Of a stretch of 64,000 nt of DNA, positions 51,270 through 61,559 are shown piece after piece. Numbering within the stretch: the first letter of the stretch is position 1; every line of letters starts with the position of its first letter. Under the pieces are notes generated by a model. The model was not told the origin of the DNA. It searched no databases and saw only the letters and a program-made list of their open reading frames with translations. Position numbers and translations under genes: made by a program. Source of the stretch: Coptis chinensis (Eukaryota; Streptophyta; Magnoliopsida; Ranunculales; Ranunculaceae); NCBI GenBank assembly GCA_015680905.1, contig JADFTS010000027.1, positions 1 to 64,000 of the forward strand. Direction: 5' to 3'.

Positions 51270-53742
51270 AGCAATATGTTATTGTGTTGTGTTGAAGCCG
51301 ACATAGTTATGGGTCGGGTCTCCTATTTATAAATGATTGGTGAGATTGTCAGTTACGGCAATTTGAGAATGTTATTATCTATTTAGAAATTTCGGTAAAA
51401 GAAGACAATTACATTTGTGCAGAAGGTGATCACAAACACATATTCCACCCAAAGTTATTTATATTCTTATGAATTCCAAAATGAGCGGTTACATATCCAA
51501 ACAATGCACTTATAACATACTAGCATGTGCCAACTAGCAAAATTGGTAAAATCTTTGGGTGATGATACCAACTAGAGCGATGGGGATTGAACCCCGCCGA
51601 CATCAAAGAGTTAGTGATCTCATTTAAAACATGGTAGGCAATAAAAATAATACCATATTCATTTACGAGTTCTTATTTGCATATATAATGTTTAATGGTA
51701 ATGAAAACGTGATGAACATATAAGTTACATGCATGGTAGATAACCGATGCCATAATGGAATTATGGATGGACACTTGAAAAACAATTCTCCTATAACAAG
51801 CACGAGATAACGAGGGTCGGATTACTGAGATTTTATGAAACCGTCGAATGGGTTGGAATTTCATGGGTTGGAATTTGAAATTTCGGGCACAGTGTGTATG
51901 AAAAAAATTGAGTTCTCTCGGGCTAGTTCCCGCTCTATTATTTGCTAAAAATTTAAAAATTTAAGTCATCCCGCTAGCCCAAGATTTGAGTGAACCCAAA
52001 GTTTAAAATTTTAAAAATTTGAAAGTGGGATTTTAAAAACCCAAAGTTTAAGTCATCCCGCTAGATATCATCAAAGAGGGGGAACTAGCCCGAGATTTGA
52101 GTGAACCCAAAGTTTAAAAATTTAAAAATTTGAAAGAGGGATTTAAAAACCCAAAGTTTAAGTCATCCCGCTAGATATCAAAGAGGGGGAGCTAGCCCGA
52201 GATTTGAGTGAACCCAAAGTTAAATTTAAAAATTGAAGTGAAGCCAAAGTTTATACCCGCTTCACTCAAAATTTGAATAGATTTGAGTTTTAAGAAAAGG
52301 AAACTCTATTCTTGTTGCACAAAATAGAAATAGAGAGAGAGAAAACGTGTGATTAACTGGTCCTGACGGGCGCGTTATTGGCGGTGGAGTTGCTGGTGAT
52401 TTAATGGCCGCTAGCCCAATACAAGTAAGCCCTTGCTTCTTTTTTCCGTTTGTTTCCGGACCAGTGAGTTGATGGTGAATGAATTGTTAGGTATTCTAGC
52501 ATTACTTGTTAATATAATTTGTTGAGATACTAATGCATGTTGTTGACCAGAATTACATAAATAATAAATGTTAACATCTTAATTCGAAAATACTCTGTTA
52601 TGATTTAAATAATATAAAATGTAGTGGTTATATAGATCGAAGAGGCTCTGTTTATCTCTAGTCTCTAGTCCTCTAAAGCAAAAAAGCTTAGACGTGAATG
52701 GTTGTCTGGATGTAAATTTGTACAAAGAGAAGGCAAACACCGAAAACTTGAATACTTAATAAGTTGTAACTATACTGTTGGAAAAGAAGGGATTTAGAAA
52801 GCTGATAAATTGATGTTTAGAGGTTAAGTAGTATGTAGAAGCTGAGGGTGTTGAGATATATTATTAGGAGTGATGACATATTGCTAAAAGACTAGAAAGT
52901 TATCTTGATTGAAATAATTGAAGTAAGCAAATCTATTAAGAAATGAAAAGTTTAGCTGTAATTAAGTTGGTGCCGTGGTTGTGATCTGAGGGACAATCCT
53001 TGCGTCCTATACATGCTCAGTCTGGGTGATCCTATAAAGAGTTGATTAGGAATATGTATATAATACATAAAAATGAAATGGTAATGAGCATACAATATTG
53101 TAAACAGAGTAGCACAGGTTTGAGTAGAATACAAGTGTCCTTGATAATTCCCTTAAAAATGTTTGCAGTATGGTGATCTGGAGTGTAGAAAAAGGTTTTT
53201 GGTAAGCTGTAGCATTTGTAGCAGCTTGGTGTGGTGAGCTTAGGCATGATATTCTATAATGTGGCAAACTGTAGGGAAAATGATTCTAGTATATTGTGAG
53301 AGGTTAGGTTGGAGGATATTTTGATTTGAATATTAGACGATGAATATATATCCACATCCATCTGGTTTTAATTTCATAATTCCATGTTTAATATGAATGA
53401 AGATGATTTGGGTGAGTCGCCATCCTGTGGACTTTTGAGTGGCAGGTGAGCAGGTGAGCAGTTGAGTGTTACTAAATCTTATAGGTTCCACTGTAGTGAG
53501 CATTCTGGAAGTTATAGCTTTGCTGGGAACTGAAAGCTTGCAAAGTAAGGGTGTTAGGCGTAGGAAGAGAATGAGCATTAGCTAGAAAATTGGTCCTAAG
53601 TGGTTTGGAGTGTAGAGTAATTGCATATACTTAGTTGTGTGTGCAGATGGGTGTGAAAGGGTTGTTTATAGAAATTTTTGGTCCTAATATGTTGTTAGAG
53701 AAAAAAGATTTGTCTCGTTCGAAGACTTTAGCCATGTGTTTT
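51270..53742. repeat. Segmental duplication, copy 2 (2.47 kb, no MITE)
   Basis: Direct repeat of 42,977-45,925, preserving the MITE-free empty site at about 51,725. It also carries a SINE-like repeat (51,535-51,655), the 110-bp minisatellite (about 51,975-52,260) and the AHL exon fragment. Confidence 0.92.
52360..52424 (+). pseudogene. AHL (AT-hook, PPC/DUF296) exon fragment, copy 2
   Basis: Same 65-base exon piece as 44,557-44,621, with GPDGRVIGGGVAGDLMAASP and a GTAAGC donor. The bases before it (CTGGT) keep one more codon of the ancestral exon than copy 1. Confidence 0.75.
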
Positions 53743-55954
53743 ATTATATTTTTATTCTCCCAGAACCCTATTCTCTAGAACAATGTGATTATATACTTGA
53801 GTTTGAAACCCAAGCCCAATACAAACTCGGGCCCAGAAACCAGGCCCACATATCCCAAATCCAATCCAACAGATTTCATATAAATAATTAAATTAATTAT
53901 TTAATAAATAATTATGTATTTTAAATACGGGCGTTACAGGCATCTTTTTCAGTTTCTTATTCTCACCAATCCCCTCTGGACACATGCTCTTTTGTCTGAC
54001 AAAAACAATCATGCTGTGCAAAAATACTGTGATTTCTCTCCATATGCCCCAAGGCTGATGAACCTAAGCAATGCACCGACGCGAAGACTGAAGCCGATAC
54101 TAACACTAATCCAGTTGATATCTACAATATCTAAGCACCAACCCACTCAATATTCTCACCGAACGCTCGCTCGACAGCCTCCTTTCGTTTCCCCACAATA
54201 GCACATGATTTCTTGTCAACCCCAGTCACTCTACCTGATCTAGACATCTCTATTTCAGTACCAATGACTTTTCCACCTAAAATGATAAACTAAAAAGGGA
54301 TCCAAATTAGTGGGATTTGGTAGTGGTAGGACAATTTCCGTGGTTTGATCGCCGGTTTTGATGGCGAGATTTGGTGGTCGGTCGGGATATGATCGGTCAG
54401 GAAGGTTGTGAGAGTCGTGTTTTCCTGGAAGATGAGAGAGAGAAAACGTAGATAGTGTAGAGAGAGAAGAGTTCCCTCCTTTTTTTTTCGTCCTAATCTT
54501 TCCACCCCCCCTTCTTTTTTTGGACCGTAGGAGCAAACCCAATATATATATGAACAGGCCCATATAATAAACAAACCCAATATACTATAGCAAGTCTAAT
54601 AATTTAACCGGCCCAATTTAATAGAATATGCACATATATTTCTATCCAAGCCCACACAAAAGCCCAATACAATACATAGGCCCAATATAAAAATAACCAT
54701 CAATGAAAAGCCCATAATCATCAAAGTCTGCCAAATGATAAATGTTAAACCTCGCCAGGCCATATAGGACGTAATTACCTGGAGTGGCACTGAACTAACA
54801 CGTAAAATGACCAGTTTACCCGTAGGTAAAATTCCATGTCATTACAAATTTGACCCCAAAAACGGGTACCACGAAGCATGGCTAGGTGGTGACAGCGTGC
54901 GCGCCTTTGAGATCTTTCCGAAATGGGGTCACACGCATGATTTTGACAACCGTAGCCAAAGTTATGGCCAAAATACCAAACACACATCCCAACTTACCCC
55001 AATTAGAAAAAGATCACAATTAATTGTTGTTTCTGCGCTGATCCGCCAACTCATGATACTTTAGTGCCATCAATGTGCAATCTGACAACTCAGCATCATC
55101 TGACTCAGATCCTCCTGCATCAAACACGCACCTAGGCAACATCACAGATACACACCCAATGCAAGCAGTGGCGGAGCCAAGGATTTGGATGAGGGTTAGC
55201 CATGAAGACAGTCTAACGCCCTAACACACACAAACAAAAAAAAGTGGCGCAATTTTGTTTTAACTAATATTACGAATATATATAATTACCAAAAACAACT
55301 AAACCTCGAATGAAAAATCATATACATAGAGACAACAACTTAAAAGCAAAGTTAAATAGGTGTTCAACCCCACCATAAAACATGACGAAATAATTGCAGG
55401 AACTGCAAGCTAATTAGCTAAGGTATAGTCGTATAGTCATACTTCATGAATTTATAAAAGTTTGTCGTGTGTGTGGCAATCCTCAGTGGCTTATTGGAAA
55501 GTAAAGTGATGTGTTGCAGACAGTGCTTCCACAACAATGCCTTGGTGGGAATCTTAACAATGGCGCCAATGTGATCGTAGACTTTGGCTATCGGAAATCT
55601 TGTTATTTGTAACACACTAATTAACCATTAGTATATAGATGGATGGTCAAGTTGTGTTAAACAATTGGAAATAAATTCATAATTAAATTTCGGATCGGAT
55701 CGTTTTTGATAACACATTCGATTATGATCCGATTTTTTTTCATACATAAGAATTTCAGATATCAGAATGCATTTATGATTAACAAATTTGGAAATATCTC
55801 GGATCAAATTTAAGAAAAATCGAAATTGGTGGAAAAAGTGACACCCTATCTATTTGTAACCCTTTTGTTCTTTGTGCCATTCTTCACTACTTCCCGCGCC
55901 CTTCTTTTCACTTGAGCGGCATATTTTTTCACTTTTTTTTTCATTACTTTCCAC
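53743..55954. other. Spacer with possible retroelement pieces
   Basis: Repeated GGGCC/GCCCA-rich stretches at 53,800-53,870 and 54,540-54,690 look like plant LTR or promoter sequence but have no matched ends. CAGTGGCGGAGCCA at 55,165 resembles the terminus of a common plant transposon family, but no partner end was found. Open frames at 53,914-54,201 and 54,255-54,580 are not recognisable. Confidence 0.3.
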
Positions 55955-56481
55955 TAGGGGTGCAAATGGATAGGTTTGGATTCAGGATATACTTGTATTC
56001 GAATCTGAATCTGAAAATTTATACCCGAATTTGAATCCGAATTCAACGGATATTAAAATTTTTATCCGAATCCAAATCCAACGGATATTAAAAATTTTAT
56101 CCGAATCCGATTTCGGATATTGGATAATATATGACTAAAATTAATATTAATTTAAAATTTATTTATTTTGAATAATTATTTTATCACTATAAAAACTATT
56201 ATAAATATATATATATATTTGTCATTTATTATTATTATTTTGTTATTATAGTTTTATATTATTAGTTTATGATTCTATATAATATTTTATACAATAATAA
56301 ATAAATAAATAAATTATATATAATAACTATTAATTTTTTAAATTGGATCGGATATTTTTGGATGGGGCAGTATCTGAATCCGTATCTTAAACCTCGAATC
56401 CGATTTTCAGATAATATCCGATTTTTCATATACTAATTCTAATCGGATTTGAATATTTGGACTTGCACCCCTACTTCCCAC
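55947..56481. mobile_element. hAT-type MITE (519 bp)
   Basis: The element spans 55,955-56,473. The left end is TAGGGGTGCAAAT and the right end on the minus strand is TAGGGGTGCAAGT. Flanks are CTTTCCAC and CTTCCCAC (7 of 8). The interior has GGATATTA and ATCCGAATCC words repeated in both orientations. Confidence 0.88.
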
Positions 56482-56499
56482 CGCTTGTTTTCACTTTGG

Positions 56500-56900
56500 C
56501 GCCTATGTGTTCATTGAAAAATTCAAATTAGAACCGGCACTCTCTCTCCTCTTCAGATTCAAATTAGAACCAGCACACACACTCACCTAGTCACTTCCAG
56601 CTCTCTCCATCTCTCTCTCTCAGTGAAAAAATCCATTCCGATTAGAAATCGTATTTAATTTTTCACTTTGGCGCCTATTTTTTCAGTGAAAAATTCAAAT
56701 TAGAACCGGCACTCTCTCTCCTCTTCAGATTCAAATTAGAACCGGCACTCTCTCTCCTCTTCAGATTCAAATTAGAACCAGCACACACTCACGTAGTCAC
56801 TTCCAGATCTCTCTCTCTCTCTCAGTGAAAAAATCTAATTAGAAAAGGCGAAAGAAATAACACACTCACTAATAAAACCGGCACGCACTCACTTGTAGCA
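56500..56900. repeat. Direct repeats rich in CT (TTCAAATTAGAACCGGCACT type)
   Basis: A block of about 155 bases (CTTTGGCGCCTAT ... CTCTCTCTCAGTGAAAAAATC) at about 56,495-56,655 recurs at about 56,660-56,840 with one internal 40-base subunit doubled. It resembles a 5' UTR and precedes an ATG-GTAAGT at 56,910, but its link to the ARGONAUTE fragment is unproven. Confidence 0.8.
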
Positions 56901-57057
56901 TTCCTTTTCAATGGTAAGTGAAATATTTCCTCTTATTTTCGTTTAAACAGCAGTCTAAAGCTTTAGATGATTCGAGTAAAGTCCTTCCCTTGTTTCTTAT
57001 TATGCGTTGGAAGATGAATATATTCGTACAATAATATATTTTTTTTCAAATTTGCAG

Positions 57058-57478
57058 AGATGGTGTTGGTGAAGGACAGTTCAGCCAATGAGTTGGACGC
57101 GATTGACAAGGTCTTGAATCTTCAATTAATTATGTAAAAATTGTTCTAGTAAAATTAGTTTCTAATATGAATCACTGTTTCTTATCCAGGCTTGTGCTTC
57201 TCTGCAAGAGGGGTATCTTCCTCCTGTAACGTTTGTAGTTGTGCAGAAAAGACAGCATTCACGTCTGGTGTTTTTCCTGCTAATGATAAAAATATGAAAG
57301 ACAGTGGAAATATTCTTCCTGGTACCCGCTCTTGTCCAATCAGTTATCAATTGATTTTCTCTCATATGAGAATTGTTGTTTGAAACATGACTTTTCTTAA
57401 TCAGGCACTGTAGTTGATTCAATTATATGTCATCCTTCAGAGTTTGATTTTTACCTGTGCAGTCATGCTGGTATCCAG
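57058..57478 (+). pseudogene. ARGONAUTE PIWI-domain fragment, three exons
   Basis: Putative exons 57058-57110 (DGVGEGQFS, then ELDAI in another frame), 57190-57321 ([20 protein letters not shown], then a frame change to DSGNILPG) and 57405-57478 ([22 protein letters not shown]). These are consecutive parts of the PIWI slicer domain of plant ARGONAUTE proteins, separated by introns at conserved places. Frame is lost in exons 1 and 2. The rest of the gene is missing on both sides; Copia DNA follows. Non-functional. Confidence 0.85.
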
Positions 57479-57706
57479 GTAATTGCTGTTCAAGTCATGC
57501 AAGTTTTTGTTTTTATATATGGGGTTTTATATATGGGGTTACGGTCCTGATTTAGTTCCCTACGATGGTTTGATTGGTTTTTCGTAGCAACTCTTGGTCA
57601 GATCATACCTAAAAATTTTGATTTTCAAATCTAAAAGGTTTCCTATTTGAGCTTTGAAATTTTGAAAAGCAACATTGAAGTCAGACTTGGCTTTTAACGG
57701 AAAAAT

Positions 57707-58975
57707 TCAGCAGTAACTAGAATAGTCATAAAAAATACTTGCATAAAATTGAAAACCAGAGATTGAATTCATTGGAGCTGGTCCCCACAAGTCAACATGA
57801 ATCAAATACAAAGGATAACTAGCGTTGCTAGTAGACAACGAAAAAGACAACTGAGTACTCTTGCCAAATTGGCAGTTATTACAGAAAGGATTCTGAGAAT
57901 CTTTATTCAAAGGTAAAGCAAAGTTTTGAATGACTTTATGCATGACAGAAGATGCAGGATGTCCTAGCCGTTGGTGCCACAGCAGTGGTCCAGTTGTTTG
58001 ACCAATATAGGCTGAATTTGATGGTGCATAAGATAATGCACGAGCTGTAGGTAGTGAAATAGGATATAGGCCATTATGATGATGCCCTTGGAAAAGGATC
58101 TTCTGTGTTAAGTTGTCCTTGACATAAAAATGAGAGGGAGTGAAAGTGAGTGAACAATTGTTATCTAAAGTGAATTTTTGAAGTGATAATAGGTTCTGTG
58201 ATAATTTAGGAACACGTAACACATCTGTAAGCATAAAAGTGGATTCAGTAGGTGTTTTACGAATGACATTACCAGTGTGAGCAGTGTTTAATGCTTGGCC
58301 ATCTCCCACTGTGACTTGGTCTGTGCCAGAATAGGCATTTGGATAGCTGAGATTCTCATATTCAGATGTCATGTGATTAGAAGCTCTACTGCGAACATAC
58401 CAATCTGTGTTTTTTGAACTTGATGCACCATTCCTGTTAGCTACCATAGCATGTAGCTTCTTAGGTGGTATTTTGCCCTGATAAGCATAATTCATCCAAT
58501 CGTAACAATCAATAGCATAGTGAGCAAGTTTATGACATATCTAACGGAGAGGTCTGTTCCCATAGTTGTATTGTGAAGTACTCCTTGACCTTTAGGAGCA
58601 GATTGAAGACACTTATTTGTCTGATTGAGAGATTGTGAATACGCATTGTTGTTATTGTAGTTGTTATAAGAAGCAGTAGTGCCTCTTCCATTGAACCTGC
58701 CTCTGTCTCTTCCTCTATAAGTGTTTCCACCTCGATTATTCTGAGAGTAATGATTGGAAGCATTTGTAGTCCTTGATGCTTGAGTTACATTCTCTGAGTT
58801 TGAACAATAGGTTTGCCTTCTTCCAAGTTTAACTCTTGAGTTAAAAGAAGGCCGTGTAAGTCATCAATAGAAACTGTTTCAGATCGAACTCGGATGGATG
58901 TGCAGAAAGATTTATAATCAATAGGTAAACCTTTGAAGATATAGATGAATACATCTTCTTCATTTATAACACTTG
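57707..58975 (-). pseudogene. Copia gag C-terminus, protease and integrase N-terminus, disrupted
   Basis: The gag end (about 58,975-58,785) is followed by an Asn/Gly/Arg-rich linker and a zinc knuckle near 58,500-58,550 in which the first Cys codon is changed and a stop lies next to it. The protease region (58,495 on) has the active-site words altered from DSGAS to RSRAS. GAG-pre-integrase sequence (LLWHQRLGHPAS ... CNNCQFGK) and the integrase start (HVDLWGPAP) follow. The frame then ends at 57,707. It cannot encode an active polyprotein. Confidence 0.87.
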
Positions 58976-60489
58976 TGTAATGCCCCAAATCTTAAAATAG
59001 ATGACTTAAGACCCAAGATGCAGTACCCATAAAATAAAGAGACATGACATTTCACAAATAATATTCTCCAAGTCTAATAATTTATTCCAAATATCATAAT
59101 TCAAATAATGAGGGTTCAACATAACTTAAATTCCCAAAACATTGATATTATTACCCAAACAATTCCAATTAAATAATGCTTATTCTTACAACCAACTATG
59201 AATGAATTAATAGAAAAAGCTACTACTATTCCTACTAAGTCCAACTCTGAATTTCCGCTATCCACGAATCCCACAATCCCACGAGCGTAACGTGAAAGCG
59301 TACTAATATGAAAAATAGAATAAAAAGGGAGAAGAAAAAAAAAGAGTGAGCTTCTAGGAAGCCCAATGAATGACTACTAAAGAAAACATGGATTGAAAGG
59401 ATAACAATACATTGAAATAGCCAATTTCCTGAAAACATATAATATGTAGAAAGCATACAGTTATTATATGAGATCTTTATTTTAAAAAAAATGTGAACAC
59501 TATGTCGACTTAACCGCTCGACAACCACGTTACTATTGGGTCGACTTTCGCATCTGCTCAAGCAAACATTCCTTGACGTGTGCACTAACATCAATACACA
59601 TGGATTCAGTGTTCCTTTTGGGTCTTTCACCCTAGGGATAACAATTCCCTTCTTAAGTTCCGAGTCAAAACTCAAATACGTGTCACATATCAAGAAATAT
59701 ATACGTAAAGCATGAGTTCCAAATATAATACACACTATTCACAATCTCTGATGAAACATAATGGCTATTTCCTTAAAATTGAAACATTGGAACTCATAAT
59801 GTATTCATCATAGTATTTGAAAATAAGTCCTTGAAAATTGCAAAGTAATATAATGGGGGTGTAAAACAAGATATGTATACTTATTTGTTCCAAAAGTCAG
59901 AGTTGTTGTACCAAAAACTAGAATTGCAAACTTAAGAATTTAAATTAGAAAAAGGTAGAACTCAGGTCTTAGCACAAGCAATTGATCCAAAAACACTAGA
60001 AAGACGAGTTGAGATGCCTATAAGTAGTGCTGACAATGGTAGGTTGAGTAATTCAAACCTTCCAGTGAATACCCCACTAGCAGTCCTTGTGTACTTGCAA
60101 TAATCAGCAATGAACACCCAAGAGATTCCTAACACCTATTTTTGTTGTGAGTCATTTGAATATCGACCCTCTCCATCATCCACAACATTTCCCTGTATGC
60201 ACGAGCCTTTACAGTTGTCCCAGTTTTTGAGTTAAGTTGTGAGAGTCCCAAGTTATTAAGACTCTAGTCACAGTCTGGACTAGTTCAACTCTCTTTAACA
60301 ACACTTGTCTCACCGACCCAAACCAGCTGTGTACTCACTGTTCTTATCAAGTCTAAAGGGTAAATTATATGCACTCATTGAATATGATATATTAAAAGTA
60401 GCACAAGAAAATTGTATAAAAGCCTTGATGTAATAATTTAAATAAGGAAATGCTAAGATTTTGAAAATGCTGGAGTTGAGGGTATTACA
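58976..60489. mobile_element. Solo LTR (about 1.5 kb) nested in Copia gag
   Basis: Starts TGTAATGCCCC and ends GGGTATTACA, so the ends are inverted repeats in the TG...CA form seen in many plant Ty3-type LTRs. Flanks ACTTG (58,971-58,975) and ACTTC (60,490-60,494) match at 4 of 5, fitting a 5-bp target duplication. Removing it brings the two gag halves into register. No internal element DNA remains, so it arose by LTR-LTR recombination or is a lone fragment. Confidence 0.82.
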
Positions 60490-60948
60490 ACTTCCAACAG
60501 CATTCAAATTATCTATTGCTTCTTTGAATCTCTGAAGATACTCTGACACTGTGGAATTACCTTTAGCAATGGATTGTAGTCTTATCTTAAGTTGATGAAT
60601 GTGAGATCTTGAAACTGAAGAGAACCTTTTCTCTAAAGTAGTCCATAGCTGATTTGACGTTGCAGAAGCAACGACATAAAGAAGAAGACTCTCTGAAATA
60701 GTAGCATTGAGCCAAATGAATAGATTTTGATTTTTCTTGTTCCATGAAGTATATAGAGGATTGACACAAGTAGGTTCAGCAAGATGTTTGAGTGGAGAAA
60801 TCGAAGTGCCATCAACAATATGAATCAACTCGTATGCTGTAAGAATAGGTAACCATAACGACTTGCAAAGAACACAGTTGTCCTCGGTTAATTTGATTGT
60901 GACGAGATTTGAGATGTTGTGAAGAGATGAATCCGTGTAACTCATCAT
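60490..60948 (-). pseudogene. Copia gag N-terminal part (UBN2 type)
   Basis: A minus-strand frame from the ATG at 60,948 runs into the solo LTR. It has the plant Copia gag pattern: KLTEDNCVLCKSLWLPILTA, LYTSWNKKNQNLFIWLNATI, ATSNQLWTTLEKRFSS and EYLQRFKEAIDNLNAVGS. This domain forms the particle shell. Its continuation is at 58,975-58,785. Confidence 0.85.
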
Positions 60949-61093
60949 GTGTTTTGAGTAATGTACTCAAAAATGGAAATCAAAAGCTTGAGTTGAAATA
61001 CTGTAATCGATTTAAAGCTAAATCGATTAAACAAAAAATTGAATAACAGAGATTTGAGAAATCACACTTGTTGCTGATTGAACCAAATATAAG

Positions 61094-61300
61094 ATACGAA
61101 GAATAACCTATGAACTGAAATCAGCATTAATGAAGAGTTTTCAAGCTTTGAAGCTTTTGAAATGATGAAGAATGAAATTGGGTTTTGAGATGACCACTAG
61201 GATACGAAGAATAACCTTTGAACTGAAATCACCACTAATGAAGACTCTTGAAGCTTTTAAAATGATGAAGAATGAAATTGAGTTTTTAGATGACCGCTAG
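61094..61300. repeat. 100-bp tandem duplication in the Copia leader
   Basis: GATACGAAGAATAACCT ... GATGACC(A/G)CTAG at about 61,094-61,200 is repeated at 61,201-61,300 with a few differences. It lies between the primer-binding site and gag. Confidence 0.85.
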
Positions 61301-61366
61301 GTGTTTTTGTGCCCTGATACCATAAAGAAGTTGTGATTTCACTGATTGCAAATGAATTACATCAAG

Positions 61367-61377
61367 TCTTTATATAG
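61367..61377 (-). promoter_or_regulatory. Copia LTR TATA box
   Basis: The minus strand reads CCTATATAAAG about 45 bases before the LTR-primer-site junction. A plausible transcription start region, untested. Confidence 0.55.
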
Positions 61378-61559
61378 GCAAGTTTGTAAGAAAGTAACAG
61401 AATTATAACAGACTTTTGATAACTAACAAAATTACAACAGACTTCTAACAACTAATAGAATTGACAGCTGTATAGCTAACTACTTGTAGAATGTTCTTGT
61501 ATCTTCAATGACTTGCTCATGAAGATCCCCTTGGAGAGTTTGGTTGATGCGAAGATGCA

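Larger units (their letters stand above)
57700..61520 (-). mobile_element. Truncated Ty1/Copia retrotransposon, split by a solo LTR
   Basis: Minus-strand order: probable LTR remnant with TATATAAAG box (about 61,520-61,323), primer-binding site TGGTATCAGGGC (61,322-61,311, methionine-tRNA type), leader with a 100-bp duplication, gag, protease and the start of integrase, ending at about 57,707. Reverse transcriptase, RNase H and the 3' LTR are missing. gag is interrupted by a 1.5-kb insertion. The LTR's outer end could not be placed. Confidence 0.85.

Noticed and set aside
42977..53742. Direct 2.4-kb repeats as the LTRs of one retrotransposon
   Set aside because: The ends are not TG...CA, there is no primer-binding site after copy 1 or polypurine tract before copy 2, and the interior is a tandem array without gag or pol.
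54255..54580. Minus-strand open frames with basic and Ser-rich content
   Set aside because: Two overlapping frames cover the same low-complexity DNA, and neither matches a known family.
55165..55640. CAGTGGCGGAGCCA as the start of a complete transposon
   Set aside because: No inverted partner end or target duplication could be found downstream.
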